Positions 10,221 through 22,635 of a stretch of DNA of 64,000 bases are shown piece by piece. The position numbers and the translations under genes are program-made. The first letter of the stretch is position 1, and each line of letters starts with the position of its first letter. Origin of the DNA: Canna indica (lineage: Eukaryota > Streptophyta > Magnoliopsida > Zingiberales > Cannaceae); NCBI GenBank assembly GCA_034359265.1, contig CP136896.1, positions 35,888,001 through 35,952,000 of the forward strand. Direction: 5' to 3'. The notes under the pieces were generated by a model that was not told the origin of the DNA, searched no databases, and worked only from the letters and a program-made list of their open reading frames with translations.

Positions 10221-12316
10221 GTGAATGTTCTGGAGTCGCTCGGGACTCAGATTACAGGGCGTTTCGAGCCGATACCCCGAAGTTTAATCAGTCGGCATCG
10301 TTCAAGATCTATTCGAAAAATCATGCAATTCTTTGCATTAGTCTGTCAAAAATAACTCGATTAACAACTTCTCCCATCATAGTTAATGTTCTGGAGTCGC
10401 TCGGGACTCAGATTACAGGGCATTTCGAGCCGATACCCCGAAGTTTAATCAGTCGGCATCGTTCAAGATCTATTCGAAAAATCATGCAATTCTTTGCATT
10501 AGTCTGTCAAAAATAACTCGATTAACAACTTCTCCCATCATAGTTAATGTTCTGGAGTCGCTCGGGACTCAGATTACAGGGCGTTTCGAGCCGATACCCC
10601 GAAGTTCAATCAGTTGGCTTCGTTCAAGATTCTATTCGAAAAATCGTGCAATTATGTGCATTAGTCTGTCAAAAATAACTCGATTAACAACTTCTCCCAT
10701 CACAGTGAATGTTCTGGAGTCGCTCGGTACTCAGATTACTAGGCGTTTCGAGCTGATACCCCGAAGTTCAATCAGTCGGCATCGTTCAAGATCTATTAGA
10801 AAAATCATGCAATTCTTTGCATTAGTCTGTCAAAAATAACTCGATTAACAACTTCTCCCATCACAGTGAATGTTCTGGAGTCGCTCGGGACTCAGATTAC
10901 AGGGCGTTTCGAGCCGATACCCCGAAGTTCAATCAGTCTGCTTCGTTCAAGATTCTATTCGAAAAATAGTGCAATTCTGTGCATTAGTCTGTCGAGAATA
11001 ACTCGATTAACAACTTCTCCCATCGCAGTGAATGTTCTGGAGTCGCTCGGTACTCAGATTACTGGGCGTTTCAAGCCGATACCCCGAAGTTCAATCAGTC
11101 GGCTTCATTCAAAATCAATTCGAAAAATCATGCAATTATGTTCATTAGTCTGTCAAAAATAACTCGATTAACAACTTCTCCCATCGCAGTGAATGTTCTG
11201 GAGTCGCTCGGTACTCAGATTACTGGGCGTTTCGAGCTGATACCCCGAAGTTCAATCAGTCGACATCGTTCAAGATCTATTCGAAAAATCATGCAATTCT
11301 TTGCATTAGACTGTCAAAAATAACTCGATTAACAACTTCTCCCATCACAGTGAATGTTCTGTAGTCGCTCGGGACTCAGATTACAGGGCGTTTCGAGCCG
11401 ATACCCCGAAGTTCAATCAGTCTGCTTTGTTCAAGATTCTATTCGAAAAATAGTGCAATTATGTGCATTAGTCTGTCGAGAATAACTCGATTAACAACTT
11501 CTCCCATCACAGTGAATGTTCTGGAGTCGCTCGGTACTCAGATTACTGGGCGTTTCGAGCCGATACCCCGAAGTTCAATCAGTCGGCCTCGTTCAAAATC
11601 AATTCGAAAAATCGTGCAATTCTTTGCATTATTCTCTCAAAAATAACTCGATTAACAACTTCTCCCATCACAGTGAATGTTCTGGAGTCGCTCGGGACTC
11701 AGATTACAGGGCGTTTCGAGCCGATACCCCGAAGTTTAATCAGTCGGCATCGTTCAAGATCTATTCGAAAAATCATGCAATTCTTTGCATTAGTCTATCA
11801 AAAATAACTCGATTAACAACTTCTCCCATCCCAGTTAATGTTCTGGAGTCGCTCGGGACTCAGATTACAGGGCGTTTCGAGCCGATACCCCGAAGTTCAA
11901 TCAGTCGGCTTCGTTCAAAATCTATTCGAAAAATCGTGCAATTCTGTGCATTAGTCTGTGAAAAATAACTCGATTAACAACTTCTCCCATCGCAGTTAAT
12001 GTTCTGGAGTCGCTCGGGACTCAGATTACAGGGCGTTTCGAGCCGATACCCCGAAGTTCAATCAGTCGGCGTCGTTCAAAATCTATTCGAAAAATCGTGC
12101 AATTCTGTGCATTAGTCTGTCAAAAATAACTCGATTAACAACTTCTCCCATCGCAGTGAATGTTCTGGAGTCGCTCGGTACTCAGATTACTGGGCGTTTC
12201 GAGCTGATACCCCGAAGTTCAATCAGTCGACATCGTTCAAGATCTATTCGAAAAATCATGCAATTCTTTGCATTAGTCTGTCAAAAATAACTCGATTAAC
12301 AACTTCTCCCATCACA
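10221..12316 (+). repeat. Region I-type 9-mer plus transition tetramer, re-occurring
   Basis: Order A A B At C F As C E (10221-11672), then A D0 D As (11673-12316). It is an island of region I family inside region II, explained by the long duplication and not by an independent origin. Confidence 0.88.
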
Positions 12317-15056
12317 GTGAATGTTCTGGAGTCGCTCGGGACTCAGATTACAGGGCGTTTTGAGCCGATACCCCGAAGTTCAATCAGTCTGCTTCGTTCA
12401 AGATTCTATTCGAAAAATAGTGCAATTCTGTGCATTAGTCTGTCGAGAATAACTCGATTAACAACTTCTCCCATCGCAGTGAATGTTCTGGAGTCGCTCG
12501 GTACTCAGATTACTGGGCGTTTTGAGCCGATACCCCGAAGTTCAATCAGTCGGCCTCGTTCAAAATCAATTCGAAAAATCATGCAATTATGTGCATTAGT
12601 CTGTCAAAAATAACTCGATTAACAACTTCTCCCATCACAGTGAATGTTCTGGAGTCGCTCGGGACTCAGATTACAGGGCATTTCGAGCCGATACCCCGAA
12701 GTTCAATCAGTCGGCTTCGTTCAAAATCTATTCGAAAAATCGTGCAATTCTGTGCATTAGTCTGTCAAAAATAACTCGATTAACAACTTCTCCCATCGCA
12801 GTTAGTGTTCTGGAGTCGCTCGGGACTCAGATTACAGGGCGTTTCGAGCCGATACCCCGAAGTTCAATCAGTCGGCTTCGTTCAAAATCTATTCGAAAAA
12901 TCGTGCAATTCTGTGCATTAGTCTGTCAAAAATAACTCGATTAACAACTTCTCCCATCGCAGTGAATGTTCTGGAGTCGCTCGGTACTCAGATTACTGGG
13001 CGTTTCGAGCTGATACCCCGAAGTTCAATCAGTCGACATCGTTCAAGATCTATTCGAAAAATCATGCAATTCTTTGCATTAGTCTGTCAAAAATAACTCG
13101 ATTAACAACTTCTCCCATCACAGTGAATGTTCTGGAGTCGCTCGGGACTCAGATTACAGGGCGTTTTGAGCCGATACCCCGAAGTTCAATCAGTCTGCTT
13201 CGTTCAAGATTCTATTCGAAAAATAGTGCAATTCTGTGCATTAGTCTGTCGAGAATAACTCGATTAACAACTTCTCCCATCGCAGTGAATGTTCTGGAGT
13301 CGCTCGGTACTCAGATTACTGGGCGTTTTGAGCCGATACCCCGAAGTTCAATCAGTCGGCCTCGTTCAAAATCAATTCGAAAAATCATGCAATTATGTGC
13401 ATTAGTCTGTCAAAAATAACTCGATTAACAACTTCTCCCATCACAGTGAATGTTCTGGAGTCGCTCGGGACTCAGATTACAGGGCATTTCGAGCCGATAC
13501 CCCGAAGTTCAATCAGTCGGCTTCGTTCAAAATCTATTCGAAAAATCGTGCAATTCTGTGCATTAGTCTGTCAAAAATAACTCGATTAACAACTTCTCCC
13601 ATCGCAGTTAGTGTTCTGGAGTCGCTCGGGACTCAGATTACAGGGCGTTTCGAGCCGATACCCCGAAGTTCAATCAGTCGGCTTCGTTCAAAATCTATTC
13701 GAAAAATCGTGCAATTCTGTGCATTAGTCTGTCAAAAATAACTCGATTAACAACTTCTCCCATCGCAGTGAATGTTCTGGAGTCGCTCGGTACTCAGATT
13801 ACTGGGCGTTTCGAGCTGATACCCCGAAGTTCAATCAGTCGACATCGTTCAAGATCTATTCGAAAAATCATGCAATTCTTTGCATTAGTCTGTCAAAAAT
13901 AACTCGATTAACAACTTCTCCCATCACAGTGAATGTTCTGGAGTCGCTCGGGACTCAGATTACAGGGCGTTTTGAGCCGATACCCCGAAGTTCAATCAGT
14001 CTGCTTCGTTCAAGATTCTATTCGAAAAATAGTGCAATTCTGTGCATTAGTCTGTCGAGAATAACTCGATTAACAACTTCTCCCATCGCAGTGAATGTTC
14101 TGGAGTCGCTCGGTACTCAGATTACTGGGCGTTTCGAGCCGATACCCCGAAGTTCAATCAGTCGGCCTCGTTCAAAATCAATTCGAAAAATCATGCAATT
14201 ATGTGCATTAGTCTGTCAAAAATAACTCGATTAACAACTTCTCCCATCACAGTGAATGTTCTGGAGTCGCTCGGGACTCAGATTACAGGGCATTTCGAGC
14301 CGATACCCCGAAGTTCAATCAGTCGGCTTCGTTCAAAATCTATTCGAAAAATCGTGCAATTCTGTGCATTAGTCTGTCAAAAATAACTCGATTAACAACT
14401 TCTCCCATCGCAGTTAGTGTTCTGGAGTCGCTCGGGACTCAGATTACAGGGCGTTTCGAGCCGATACCCCGAAGTTCAATCAGTCGGCTTCGTTCAAAAT
14501 CTATTCGAAAAATCGTGCAATTCTGTGCATTAGTCTGTCAAAAATAACTCGATTAACAACTTCTCCCATCGCAGTGAATGTTCTGGAGTCGCTCGGTACT
14601 CAGATTACTGGGCGTTTCGAGCTGATACCCCGAAGTTCAATCAGTCGACATCGTTCAAGATCTATTCGAAAAATCATGCAATTCTTTGCATTAGTCTGTC
14701 AAAAATAACTCGATTAACAACTTCTCCCATCGCAGTTAGTGTTCTGGAGTCGCTCGGGACTCAGATTACAGGGCGTTTCGAGCCGATACCCCGAAGTTCA
14801 ATCAGTCGGCTTCGTTCAAAATCTATTCGAAAAATCGTGCAATTCTGTGCATTAGTCTGTCAAAAATAACTCGATTAACAACTTCTCCCATCGCAGTGAA
14901 TGTTCTGGAGTCGCTCGGTACTCAGATTACTGGGCGTTTCGAGCTGATACCCCGAAGTTCAATCAGTCGACATCGTTCAAGATCTATTCGAAAAATCATG
15001 CAATTCTTTGCATTAGTCTGTCAAAAATAACTCGATTAACAACTTCTCCCATCACA
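12317..15056 (+). repeat. Three pentamer-type blocks, the last a heptamer
   Basis: C E D1 D2 As at 12317 and 13123 (806 bp each), then C E D1 D2 As D2 As at 13929 (1128 bp). E units at 12479 and 13285 carry TTTTGAGCC and that at 14091 carries TTTCGAGCC. The duplicated pentamer is therefore the TTTTGAGCC version. Confidence 0.9.
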
Positions 15057-16991
15057 GTGAATGTTCTGGAGTCGCTCGGGACTCAGATTACAGGGCGTTT
15101 CGAGCCGATACCCCGAAGTTCAATCAGTCTGCTTCGTTCAAGATTCTATTCGAAAAATAGTGCAATTCTGTGCATTAGTCTGTCGAGAATAACTCGATTA
15201 ACAACTTCTCCCATCGCAGTGAATGTTCTGGAGTCGCTCGGTACTCAGATTACTGGGCGTTTCGAGCCGATACCCCGAAGTTCAATCAGTCGGCCTCGTT
15301 CAAAATCAATTCGAAAAATCGTGCAATTCTTTGCATTATTCTGTCAAAAATAACTCGATTAACAACTTCTCCCATCACAGTGAATGTTCTGGAGTCGCTC
15401 GGGACTCAGATTACAGGGCGTTTCGAGCCGATACCCCGAAGTTCAATCAGTCTGCTTCGTTCAAGATTCTATTCGAAAAATAGTGCAATTCTGTGCATTA
15501 GTCTGTCGAGAATAACTCGATTAACAACTTCTCCCATCGCAGTTAGTGTTCTGGAGTCGCTCGGGACTCAGATTACAGGGCGTTTCGAGCCGATACCCCG
15601 AAGTTCAATCAGTCGGCTTCGTTCAAAATCTATTCGAAAAATCGTGCAATTCTGTGCATTAGTCTGTCAAAAATAACTCGATTAACAACTTCTCCCATCG
15701 CAGTGAATGTTCTGGAGTCGCTCGGTACTCAGATTACTGGGCGTTTCGAGCTGATACCCCGAAGTTCAATCAGTCGACATCGTTCAAGATCTATTCGAAA
15801 AATCATGCAATTCTTTGCATTAGTCTGTCAAAAATAACTCGATTAACAACTTCTCCCATCACAGTGAATGTTCTGGAGTCGCTCGGGACTCAGATTACAG
15901 GGCGTTTTGAGCCGATACCCCGAAGTTCAATCAGTCTGCTTCGTTCAAGATTCTATTCGAAAAATAGTGCAATTCTGTGCATTAGTCTGTCGAGAATAAC
16001 TCGATTAACAACTTCTCCCATCGCAGTGAATGTTCTGGAGTCGCTCGGTACTCAGATTACTGGGCGTTTCGAGCCGATACCCCGAAGTTCAATCAGTCGG
16101 CCTCGTTCAAAATCAATTCGAAAAATCATGCAATTATGTGCATTAGTCTGTCAAAAATAACTCGATTAACAACTTCTCCCATCACAGTGAATGTTCTGGA
16201 GTCGCTCGGGACTCAGATTACAGGGCATTTCGAGCCGATACCCCGAAGTTCAATCAGTCGGCTTCGTTCAAAATCTATTCGAAAAATCGTGCAATTCTGT
16301 GCATTAGTCTGTCAAAAATAACTCGATTAACAACTTCTCCCATCGCAGTTAGTGTTCTGGAGTCGCTCGGGACTCAGATTACAGGGCGTTTCGAGCCGAT
16401 ACCCCGAAGTTCAATCAGTCGGCTTCGTTCAAAATCTATTCGAAAAATCGTGCAATTCTGTGCATTAGTCTGTCAAAAATAACTCGATTAACAACTTCTC
16501 CCATCGCAGTGAATGTTCTGGAGTCGCTCGGTACTCAGATTACTGGGCGTTTCGAGCTGATACCCCGAAGTTCAATCAGTCGACATCGTTCAAGATCTAT
16601 TCGAAAAATCATGCAATTCTTTGCATTAGTCTGTCAAAAATAACTCGATTAACAACTTCTCCCATCGCAGTTAGTGTTCTGGAGTCGCTCGGGACTCAGA
16701 TTACAGGGCGTTTCGAGCCGATACCCCGAAGTTCAATCAGTCGGCTTCGTTCAAAATCTATTCGAAAAATCGTGCAATTCTGTGCATTAGTCTGTCAAAA
16801 ATAACTCGATTAACAACTTCTCCCATCGCAGTGAATGTTCTGGAGTCGCTCGGTACTCAGATTACTGGGCGTTTCGAGCTGATACCCCGAAGTTCAATCA
16901 GTCGACATCGTTCAAGATCTATTCGAAAAATCATGCAATTCTTTGCATTAGTCTGTCAAAAATAACTCGATTAACAACTTCTCCCATCACA
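15057..16991 (+). repeat. C E C D2 As pentamer then heptamer
   Basis: 15057-15863 is C E C D2 As (807 bp) and 15864-16991 is C E D1 D2 As D2 As (1128 bp). They match 8286-10220 at offset 6771. Confidence 0.9.
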
Positions 16992-17637
16992 GTGAATGTT
17001 CTGGAGTCGCTCGGGACTCAGATTACAGGGCGTTTCGAGCCGATACCCCGAAGTTCAATCAGTCTGCTTCGTTCAAGATTCTATTCGAAAAATAGTGCAA
17101 TTCTGTGCATTAGTCTGTCGAGAATAACTCGATTAACAACTTCTCCCATCGCAGTGAATGTTCTGGAGTCGCTCGGTACTCAGATTACTGGGCGTTTCGA
17201 GCCGATACCCCGAAGTTCAATCAGTCGGCCTCGTTCAAAATCAATTCGAAAAATCGTGCAATTCTTTGCATTATTCTGTCAAAAATAACTCGATTAACAA
17301 CTTCTCCCATCACAGTGAATGTTCTGGAGTCGCTCGGGACTCAGATTACAGGGCGTTTCGAGCCGATACCCCGAAGTTCAATCAGTCTGCTTCGTTCAAG
17401 ATTCTATTCGAAAAATAGTGCAATTCTGTGCATTAGTCTGTCGAGAATAACTCGATTAACAACTTCTCCCATCGCAGTGAATGTTCTGGAGTCGCTCGGT
17501 ACTCAGATTACTGGGCGTTTCGAGCCGATACCCCGAAGTTCAATCAGTCGGCCTCGTTCAAAATCAATTCGAAAAATCATGCAATTATGTGCATTAGTCT
17601 GTCAAAAATAACTCGATTAACAACTTCTCCCATCACA

Positions 17638-17798
17638 GTGAATGTTCTGGAGTCGCTCGGGACTCAGATTACATGGCATTTCGAGCCGATACCCCGAAGT
17701 TCAATCAATCGGCATCGTTCAAGATCTATTCGAAAAATCATGCAATTCTGTGCATTAGTCTGTCAAAAATAACTCGATTAACAACTTCTCCCATCGCA
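17638..17798 (+). repeat. Exemplar monomer, subtype G (161 bp)
   Basis: Marks seen: TTACATGGCATTTCGAG and AATCAATCGGCATCG with AGATCTATTCG and ATGCAATTCTG. Six copies, at 17638, 18928, 21185, 23282, 32956 and 36503, always in the order C E G D2 As. The ACATGGCAT half reappears in region V joined to a C-type second half (60230, 61522, 62813). Confidence 0.88.
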
Positions 17799-18120
17799 GT
17801 TAGTGTTCTGGAGTCGCTCGGGACTCAGATTACAGGGCGTTTCGAGCCGATACCCCGAAGTTCAATCAGTCGGCTTCGTTCAAAATCTATTCGAAAAATC
17901 GTGCAATTCTGTGCATTAGTCTGTCAAAAATAACTCGATTAACAACTTCTCCCATCGCAGTGAATGTTCTGGAGTCGCTCGGTACTCAGATTACTGGGCG
18001 TTTCGAGCTGATACCCCGAAGTTCAATCAGTCGACATCGTTCAAGATCTATTCGAAAAATCATGCAATTCTTTGCATTAGTCTGTCAAAAATAACTCGAT
18101 TAACAACTTCTCCCATCACA

Positions 18121-18282
18121 GTGAATGTTCTGGAGTCGCTCGGGACTCAGATTACAGGGCGTTTCGAGCCGATACGCCGAAGTTCAATCAGTCTGCTTCG
18201 TTCAAGATTCTATTTGAAAAATAGTGCAATTTTGTGCATTAGTCTGTCGAGAATAACTCGATTAACAACTTCTCCCATCGCA
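18121..18282 (+). repeat. Exemplar monomer, subtype Cx (162 bp)
   Basis: C-like, with GATACGCCG, TATTTGAAAAATAG and AATTTTGTGC. Copies begin at 18121, 23765, 24894, 28280, 33439 and 36986. Those at 24894 and 28280 share a further change (TTTGTAAAATAG). The copy at 33439 has GAGTCGATACG, and the copy at 36986 has reverted to GATACCCC. These nested changes give a relative order of copying. Confidence 0.88.
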
Positions 18283-19410
18283 GTGAATGTTCTGGAGTCG
18301 CTCGGTACTCAGATTACTGGGCGTTTCGAGCCGATACCCCGAAGTTCAATCAGTCGGCCTCGTTCAAAATCAATTTGAAAAATCGTGCAATTCTGTGCAT
18401 TAGTCTGTCAAAAATAACTCGATTAACAACTTCTCCCATCGCAGTGAATGTTCTGGAGTCGCTCGGTACTCAGATTACTGGGCGTTTTGAGCCGATACCC
18501 CGAAGTTCAATCAGTCGGCCTCGTTCAAAATCAATTCGAAAAATCATGCAATTCTTTGCATTATTCTGTCAAAAATAACTCGATTAACAACTTCTCCCAT
18601 CACAGTGAATGTTCTGGAGTCGCTCGGGACTCAGATTACAGGGCGTTTCGAGCCGATACCCCGAAGTTCAATCAGTCTGCTTCGTTCAAGATTCTATTCG
18701 AAAAATAGTGCAATTCTGTGCATTAGTCTGTCGAGAATAACTCGATTAACAACTTCTCCCATCGCAGTGAATGTTCTGGAGTCGCTCGGTACTCAGATTA
18801 CTGGGCGTTTCGAGCCGATACCCCGAAGTTCAATCAGTCGGCCTCGTTCAAAATCAATTCGAAAAATCATGCAATTATGTGCATTAGTCTGTCAAAAATA
18901 ACTCGATTAACAACTTCTCCCATCACAGTGAATGTTCTGGAGTCGCTCGGGACTCAGATTACATGGCATTTCGAGCCGATACCCCGAAGTTCAATCAATC
19001 GGCATCGTTCAAGATCTATTCGAAAAATCATGCAATTCTGTGCATTAGTCTGTCAAAAATAACTCGATTAACAACTTCTCCCATCGCAGTTAGTGTTCTG
19101 GAGTCGCTCGGGACTCAGATTACAGGGCGTTTCGAGCCGATACCCCGAAGTTCAATCAGTCGGCTTCGTTCAAAATCTATTCGAAAAATCGTGCAATTCT
19201 GTGCATTAGTCTGTCAAAAATAACTCGATTAACAACTTCTCCCATCGCAGTGAATGTTCTGGAGTCGCTCGGTACTCAGATTACTGGGCGTTTCGAGCTG
19301 ATACCCCGAAGTTCAATCAGTCGACATCGTTCAAGATCTATTCGAAAAATCATGCAATTCTTTGCATTAGTCTGTCAAAAATAACTCGATTAACAACTTC
19401 TCCCATCACA

Positions 19411-21667
19411 GTGAATGTTCTGGAGTCGCTCGGGACTCAGATTACAGGGCGTTTTGAGCCGATACCCCGAAGTTCAATCAGTCTGCTTCGTTCAAGATTC
19501 TATTCGAAAAATAGTGCAATTCTGTGCATTAGTCTGTCGAGAATAACTCGATTAACAACTTCTCCCATCGCAGTGAATGTTCTGGAGTCGCTCGGTACTC
19601 AGATTACTGGGCGTTTCGAGCCGATACCCCGAAGTTCAATCAGTCGGCCTCGTTCAAAATCAATTCGAAAAATCATGCAATTATGTGCATTAGTCTGTCA
19701 AAAATAACTCGATTAACAACTTCTCCCATCACAGTGAATGTTCTGGAGTCGCTCGGGACTCAGATTACAGGGCATTTCGAGCCGATACCCCGAAGTTCAA
19801 TCAGTCGGCTTCGTTCAAAATCTATTCGAAAAATCGTGCAATTCTGTGCATTAGTCTGTCAAAAATAACTCGATTAACAACTTCTCCCATCGCAGTTAGT
19901 GTTCTGGAGTCGCTCGGGACTCAGATTACAGGGCGTTTCGAGCCGATACCCCGAAGTTCAATCAGTCGGCTTCGTTCAAAATCTATTCGAAAAATCGTGC
20001 AATTCTGTGCATTAGTCTGTCAAAAATAACTCGATTAACAACTTCTCCCATCGCAGTGAATGTTCTGGAGTCGCTCGGTACTCAGATTACTGGGCGTTTC
20101 GAGCTGATACCCCGAAGTTCAATCAGTCGACATCGTTCAAGATCTATTCGAAAAATCATGCAATTCTTTGCATTAGTCTGTCAAAAATAACTCGATTAAC
20201 AACTTCTCCCATCGCAGTTAGTGTTCTGGAGTCGCTCCGGACTCAGATTACAGGGCGTTTCGAGCCGATACCCCGAAGTTCAATCAGTCGGCTTCGTTCA
20301 AAATCTATTCGAAAAATCGTGCAATTCTGTGCATTAGTCTGTCAAAAATAACTCGATTAACAACTTCTCCCATCGCAGTGAATGTTCTGGAGTCGCTCGG
20401 TACTCAGATTACTGGGCGTTTCGAGCTGATACCCCGAAGTTCAATCAGTCGACATCGTTCAAGATCTATTCGAAAAATCATGCAATTCTTTGCATTAGTC
20501 TGTCAAAAATAACTCGATTAACAACTTCTCCCATCACAGTGAATGTTCTGGAGTCGCTCGGGACTCAGATTACAGGGCGTTTCGAGCCGATACCCCGAAG
20601 TTCAATCAGTCTGCTTCGTTCAAGATTCTATTCGAAAAATAGTGCAATTCTGTGCATTAGTCTGTCGAGAATAACTCGATTAACAACTTCTCCCATCGCA
20701 GTGAATGTTCTGGAGTCGCTCGGTACTCAGATTACTGGGCGTTTCGAGCCGATACCCCGAAGTTCAATCAGTCGGCCTCGTTCAAAATCAATTCGAAAAA
20801 TCGTGCAATTCTTTGCATTATTCTGTCAAAAATAACTCGATTAACAACTTCTCCCATCACAGTGAATGTTCTGGAGTCGCTCGGGACTCAGATTACAGGG
20901 CGTTTCGAGCCGATACCCCGAAGTTCAATCAGTCTGCTTCGTTCAAGATTCTATTCGAAAAATAGTGCAATTCTGTGCATTAGTCTGTCGAGAATAACTC
21001 GATTAACAACTTCTCCCATCGCAGTGAATGTTCTGGAGTCGCTCGGTACTCAGATTACTGGGCGTTTCGAGCCGATACCCCGAAGTTCAATCAGTCGGCC
21101 TCGTTCAAAATCAATTCGAAAAATCATGCAATTATGTGCATTAGTCTGTCAAAAATAACTCGATTAACAACTTCTCCCATCACAGTGAATGTTCTGGAGT
21201 CGCTCGGGACTCAGATTACATGGCATTTCGAGCCGATACCCCGAAGTTCAATCAATCGGCATCGTTCAAGATCTATTCGAAAAATCATGCAATTCTGTGC
21301 ATTAGTCTGTCAAAAATAACTCGATTAACAACTTCTCCCATCGCAGTTAGTGTTCTGGAGTCGCTCGGGACTCAGATTACAGGGCGTTTCGAGCCGATAC
21401 CCCGAAGTTCAATCAGTCGGCTTCGTTCAAAATCTATTCGAAAAATCGTGCAATTCTGTGCATTAGTCTGTCAAAAATAACTCGATTAACAACTTCTCCC
21501 ATCGCAGTGAATGTTCTGGAGTCGCTCGGTACTCAGATTACTGGGCGTTTCGAGCTGATACCCCGAAGTTCAATCAGTCGACATCGTTCAAGATCTATTC
21601 GAAAAATCATGCAATTCTTTGCATTAGTCTGTCAAAAATAACTCGATTAACAACTTCTCCCATCACA
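19411..21667 (+). repeat. Heptamer (D-type) then heptamer (G-type)
   Basis: 19411-20538 is C E D1 D2 As D2 As (1128 bp). 20539-21667 is C E C E G D2 As (1129 bp). The pair recurs at 31182-33438 (offset 11771), and again at 34729-36985 with an Ex in place of the first E. A private GCTCCGGACTC is seen near 20236. Confidence 0.88.
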
Positions 21668-22635
21668 GTGAATGTTCTGGAGTCGCTCGGGACTCAGATT
21701 ACAGGGCGTTTTGAGCCGATACCCCGAAGTTCAATCAGTCTGCTTCGTTCAAGATTCTATTCGAAAAATAGTGCAATTCTGTGCATTAGTCTGTCGAGAA
21801 TAACTCGATTAACAACTTCTCCCATCACAGTGATTGTTCTGGAGTCGCTCGGTACTCAGATTACTGGGCGTTTCGAGCCGATACCCCGAAGTTCAATCAG
21901 TCGGCCTCGTTCAAAATCAATTCAAAAAATCGTGCAATTCTTTGCATTAGTCTGTCAAAAATAACTCGATTAACAACTTCTCCCATCACAGTGAATGTTC
22001 TGGAGTCGCTCGGGACTCAGATTACAGGGCGTTTCAAGCCGATACCCCGAAGTTTAATCAGTCGGCATCGTTCAAGATCTATTCGAAAAACCATGCAATT
22101 CTTTGCATTAGTCTGTCAAAAATAACTCGATTAACAACTTCTCCCATCATAGTTAATGTTCTGGAGTCGCTCGGGACTCAGATTACAGGGCGTTTCGAGC
22201 CGATACCCCGAAGTTCAATCAGTTGGCTTCGTTCAAGATTCTATTCGAAAAATCGTGCAATTCTGTGCATTAGTCTGTCAAAAATAACTCGATTAACAAC
22301 TTCTCCCATCGCAGTGAATGTTCTGGAGTCGCTCGGTACTCAGATTACTGGGCGTTTCGAGCTGATACCCCGAAGTTCAATCAGTCGGCTTCGTTCAAAA
22401 TCTATTCGAAAAATCGTGCAATTCTGTGCATTAGTCTGTCAAAAATAACTCGATTAACAACTTCTCCCATCGCAGTGAATGTTCTGGAGTCGCTCGGTAC
22501 TCAGATTACTGGGCGTTTCGAGCTGATACCCCGAAGTTCAATCAGTCGACATCGTTCAAGATCTATTCGAAAAATCATGCAATTCTTTGCATTAGTCTGT
22601 CAAAAATAACTCGATTAACAACTTCTCCCATCACA
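21668..22635 (+). repeat. Mixed hexamer with A/B island
   Basis: Units are C (21668), an E variant starting GTGATTG with AATTCAAAAAATC (21830), A with TTTCAAGCC and TTTAATCAG (21991), B starting GTTAATG (22152), a chimeric unit (22314) and As (22475). A and B are foreign to the surrounding D2/As family. The unit at 22314 joins an As-like first half (GGTACTC, GAGCTGATA) to a D-like second half (CGGCTTCG, AAAATCT). Confidence 0.85.

Larger units (their letters stand above)
10181..16951 (+). repeat. Long segmental tandem duplication, copy 2 (6771 bp, one pentamer longer)
   Basis: It repeats copy 1 with the same private marks: GTTCTGTAGTC at 11350, CATCCCA before 11834, CGGCGTCG in 11995. It differs by one additional C E D1 D2 As pentamer (806 bp; C units at 12317, 13123 and 13929 against 6352 and 7158). 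A few point differences exist, such as GTCTATC near 11796. Agreement ends by 17055, where C replaces the T of TTTAATCAG. Confidence 0.88.
16992..19410 (+). repeat. G-bearing HOR blocks (C E C E G D2 As / Cx Ex E / C E G D2 As)
   Basis: 16992-18120 is a heptamer with G (1129 bp). 18121-18604 is the trimer Cx Ex E. 18605-19410 is C E G D2 As (806 bp). The third unit of the trimer (18444) joins TTTTGAGCC to an ATTCTGTC tail, a mixture of two E variants. The first nine units recur at 22636 (offset 5644). Confidence 0.88.
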
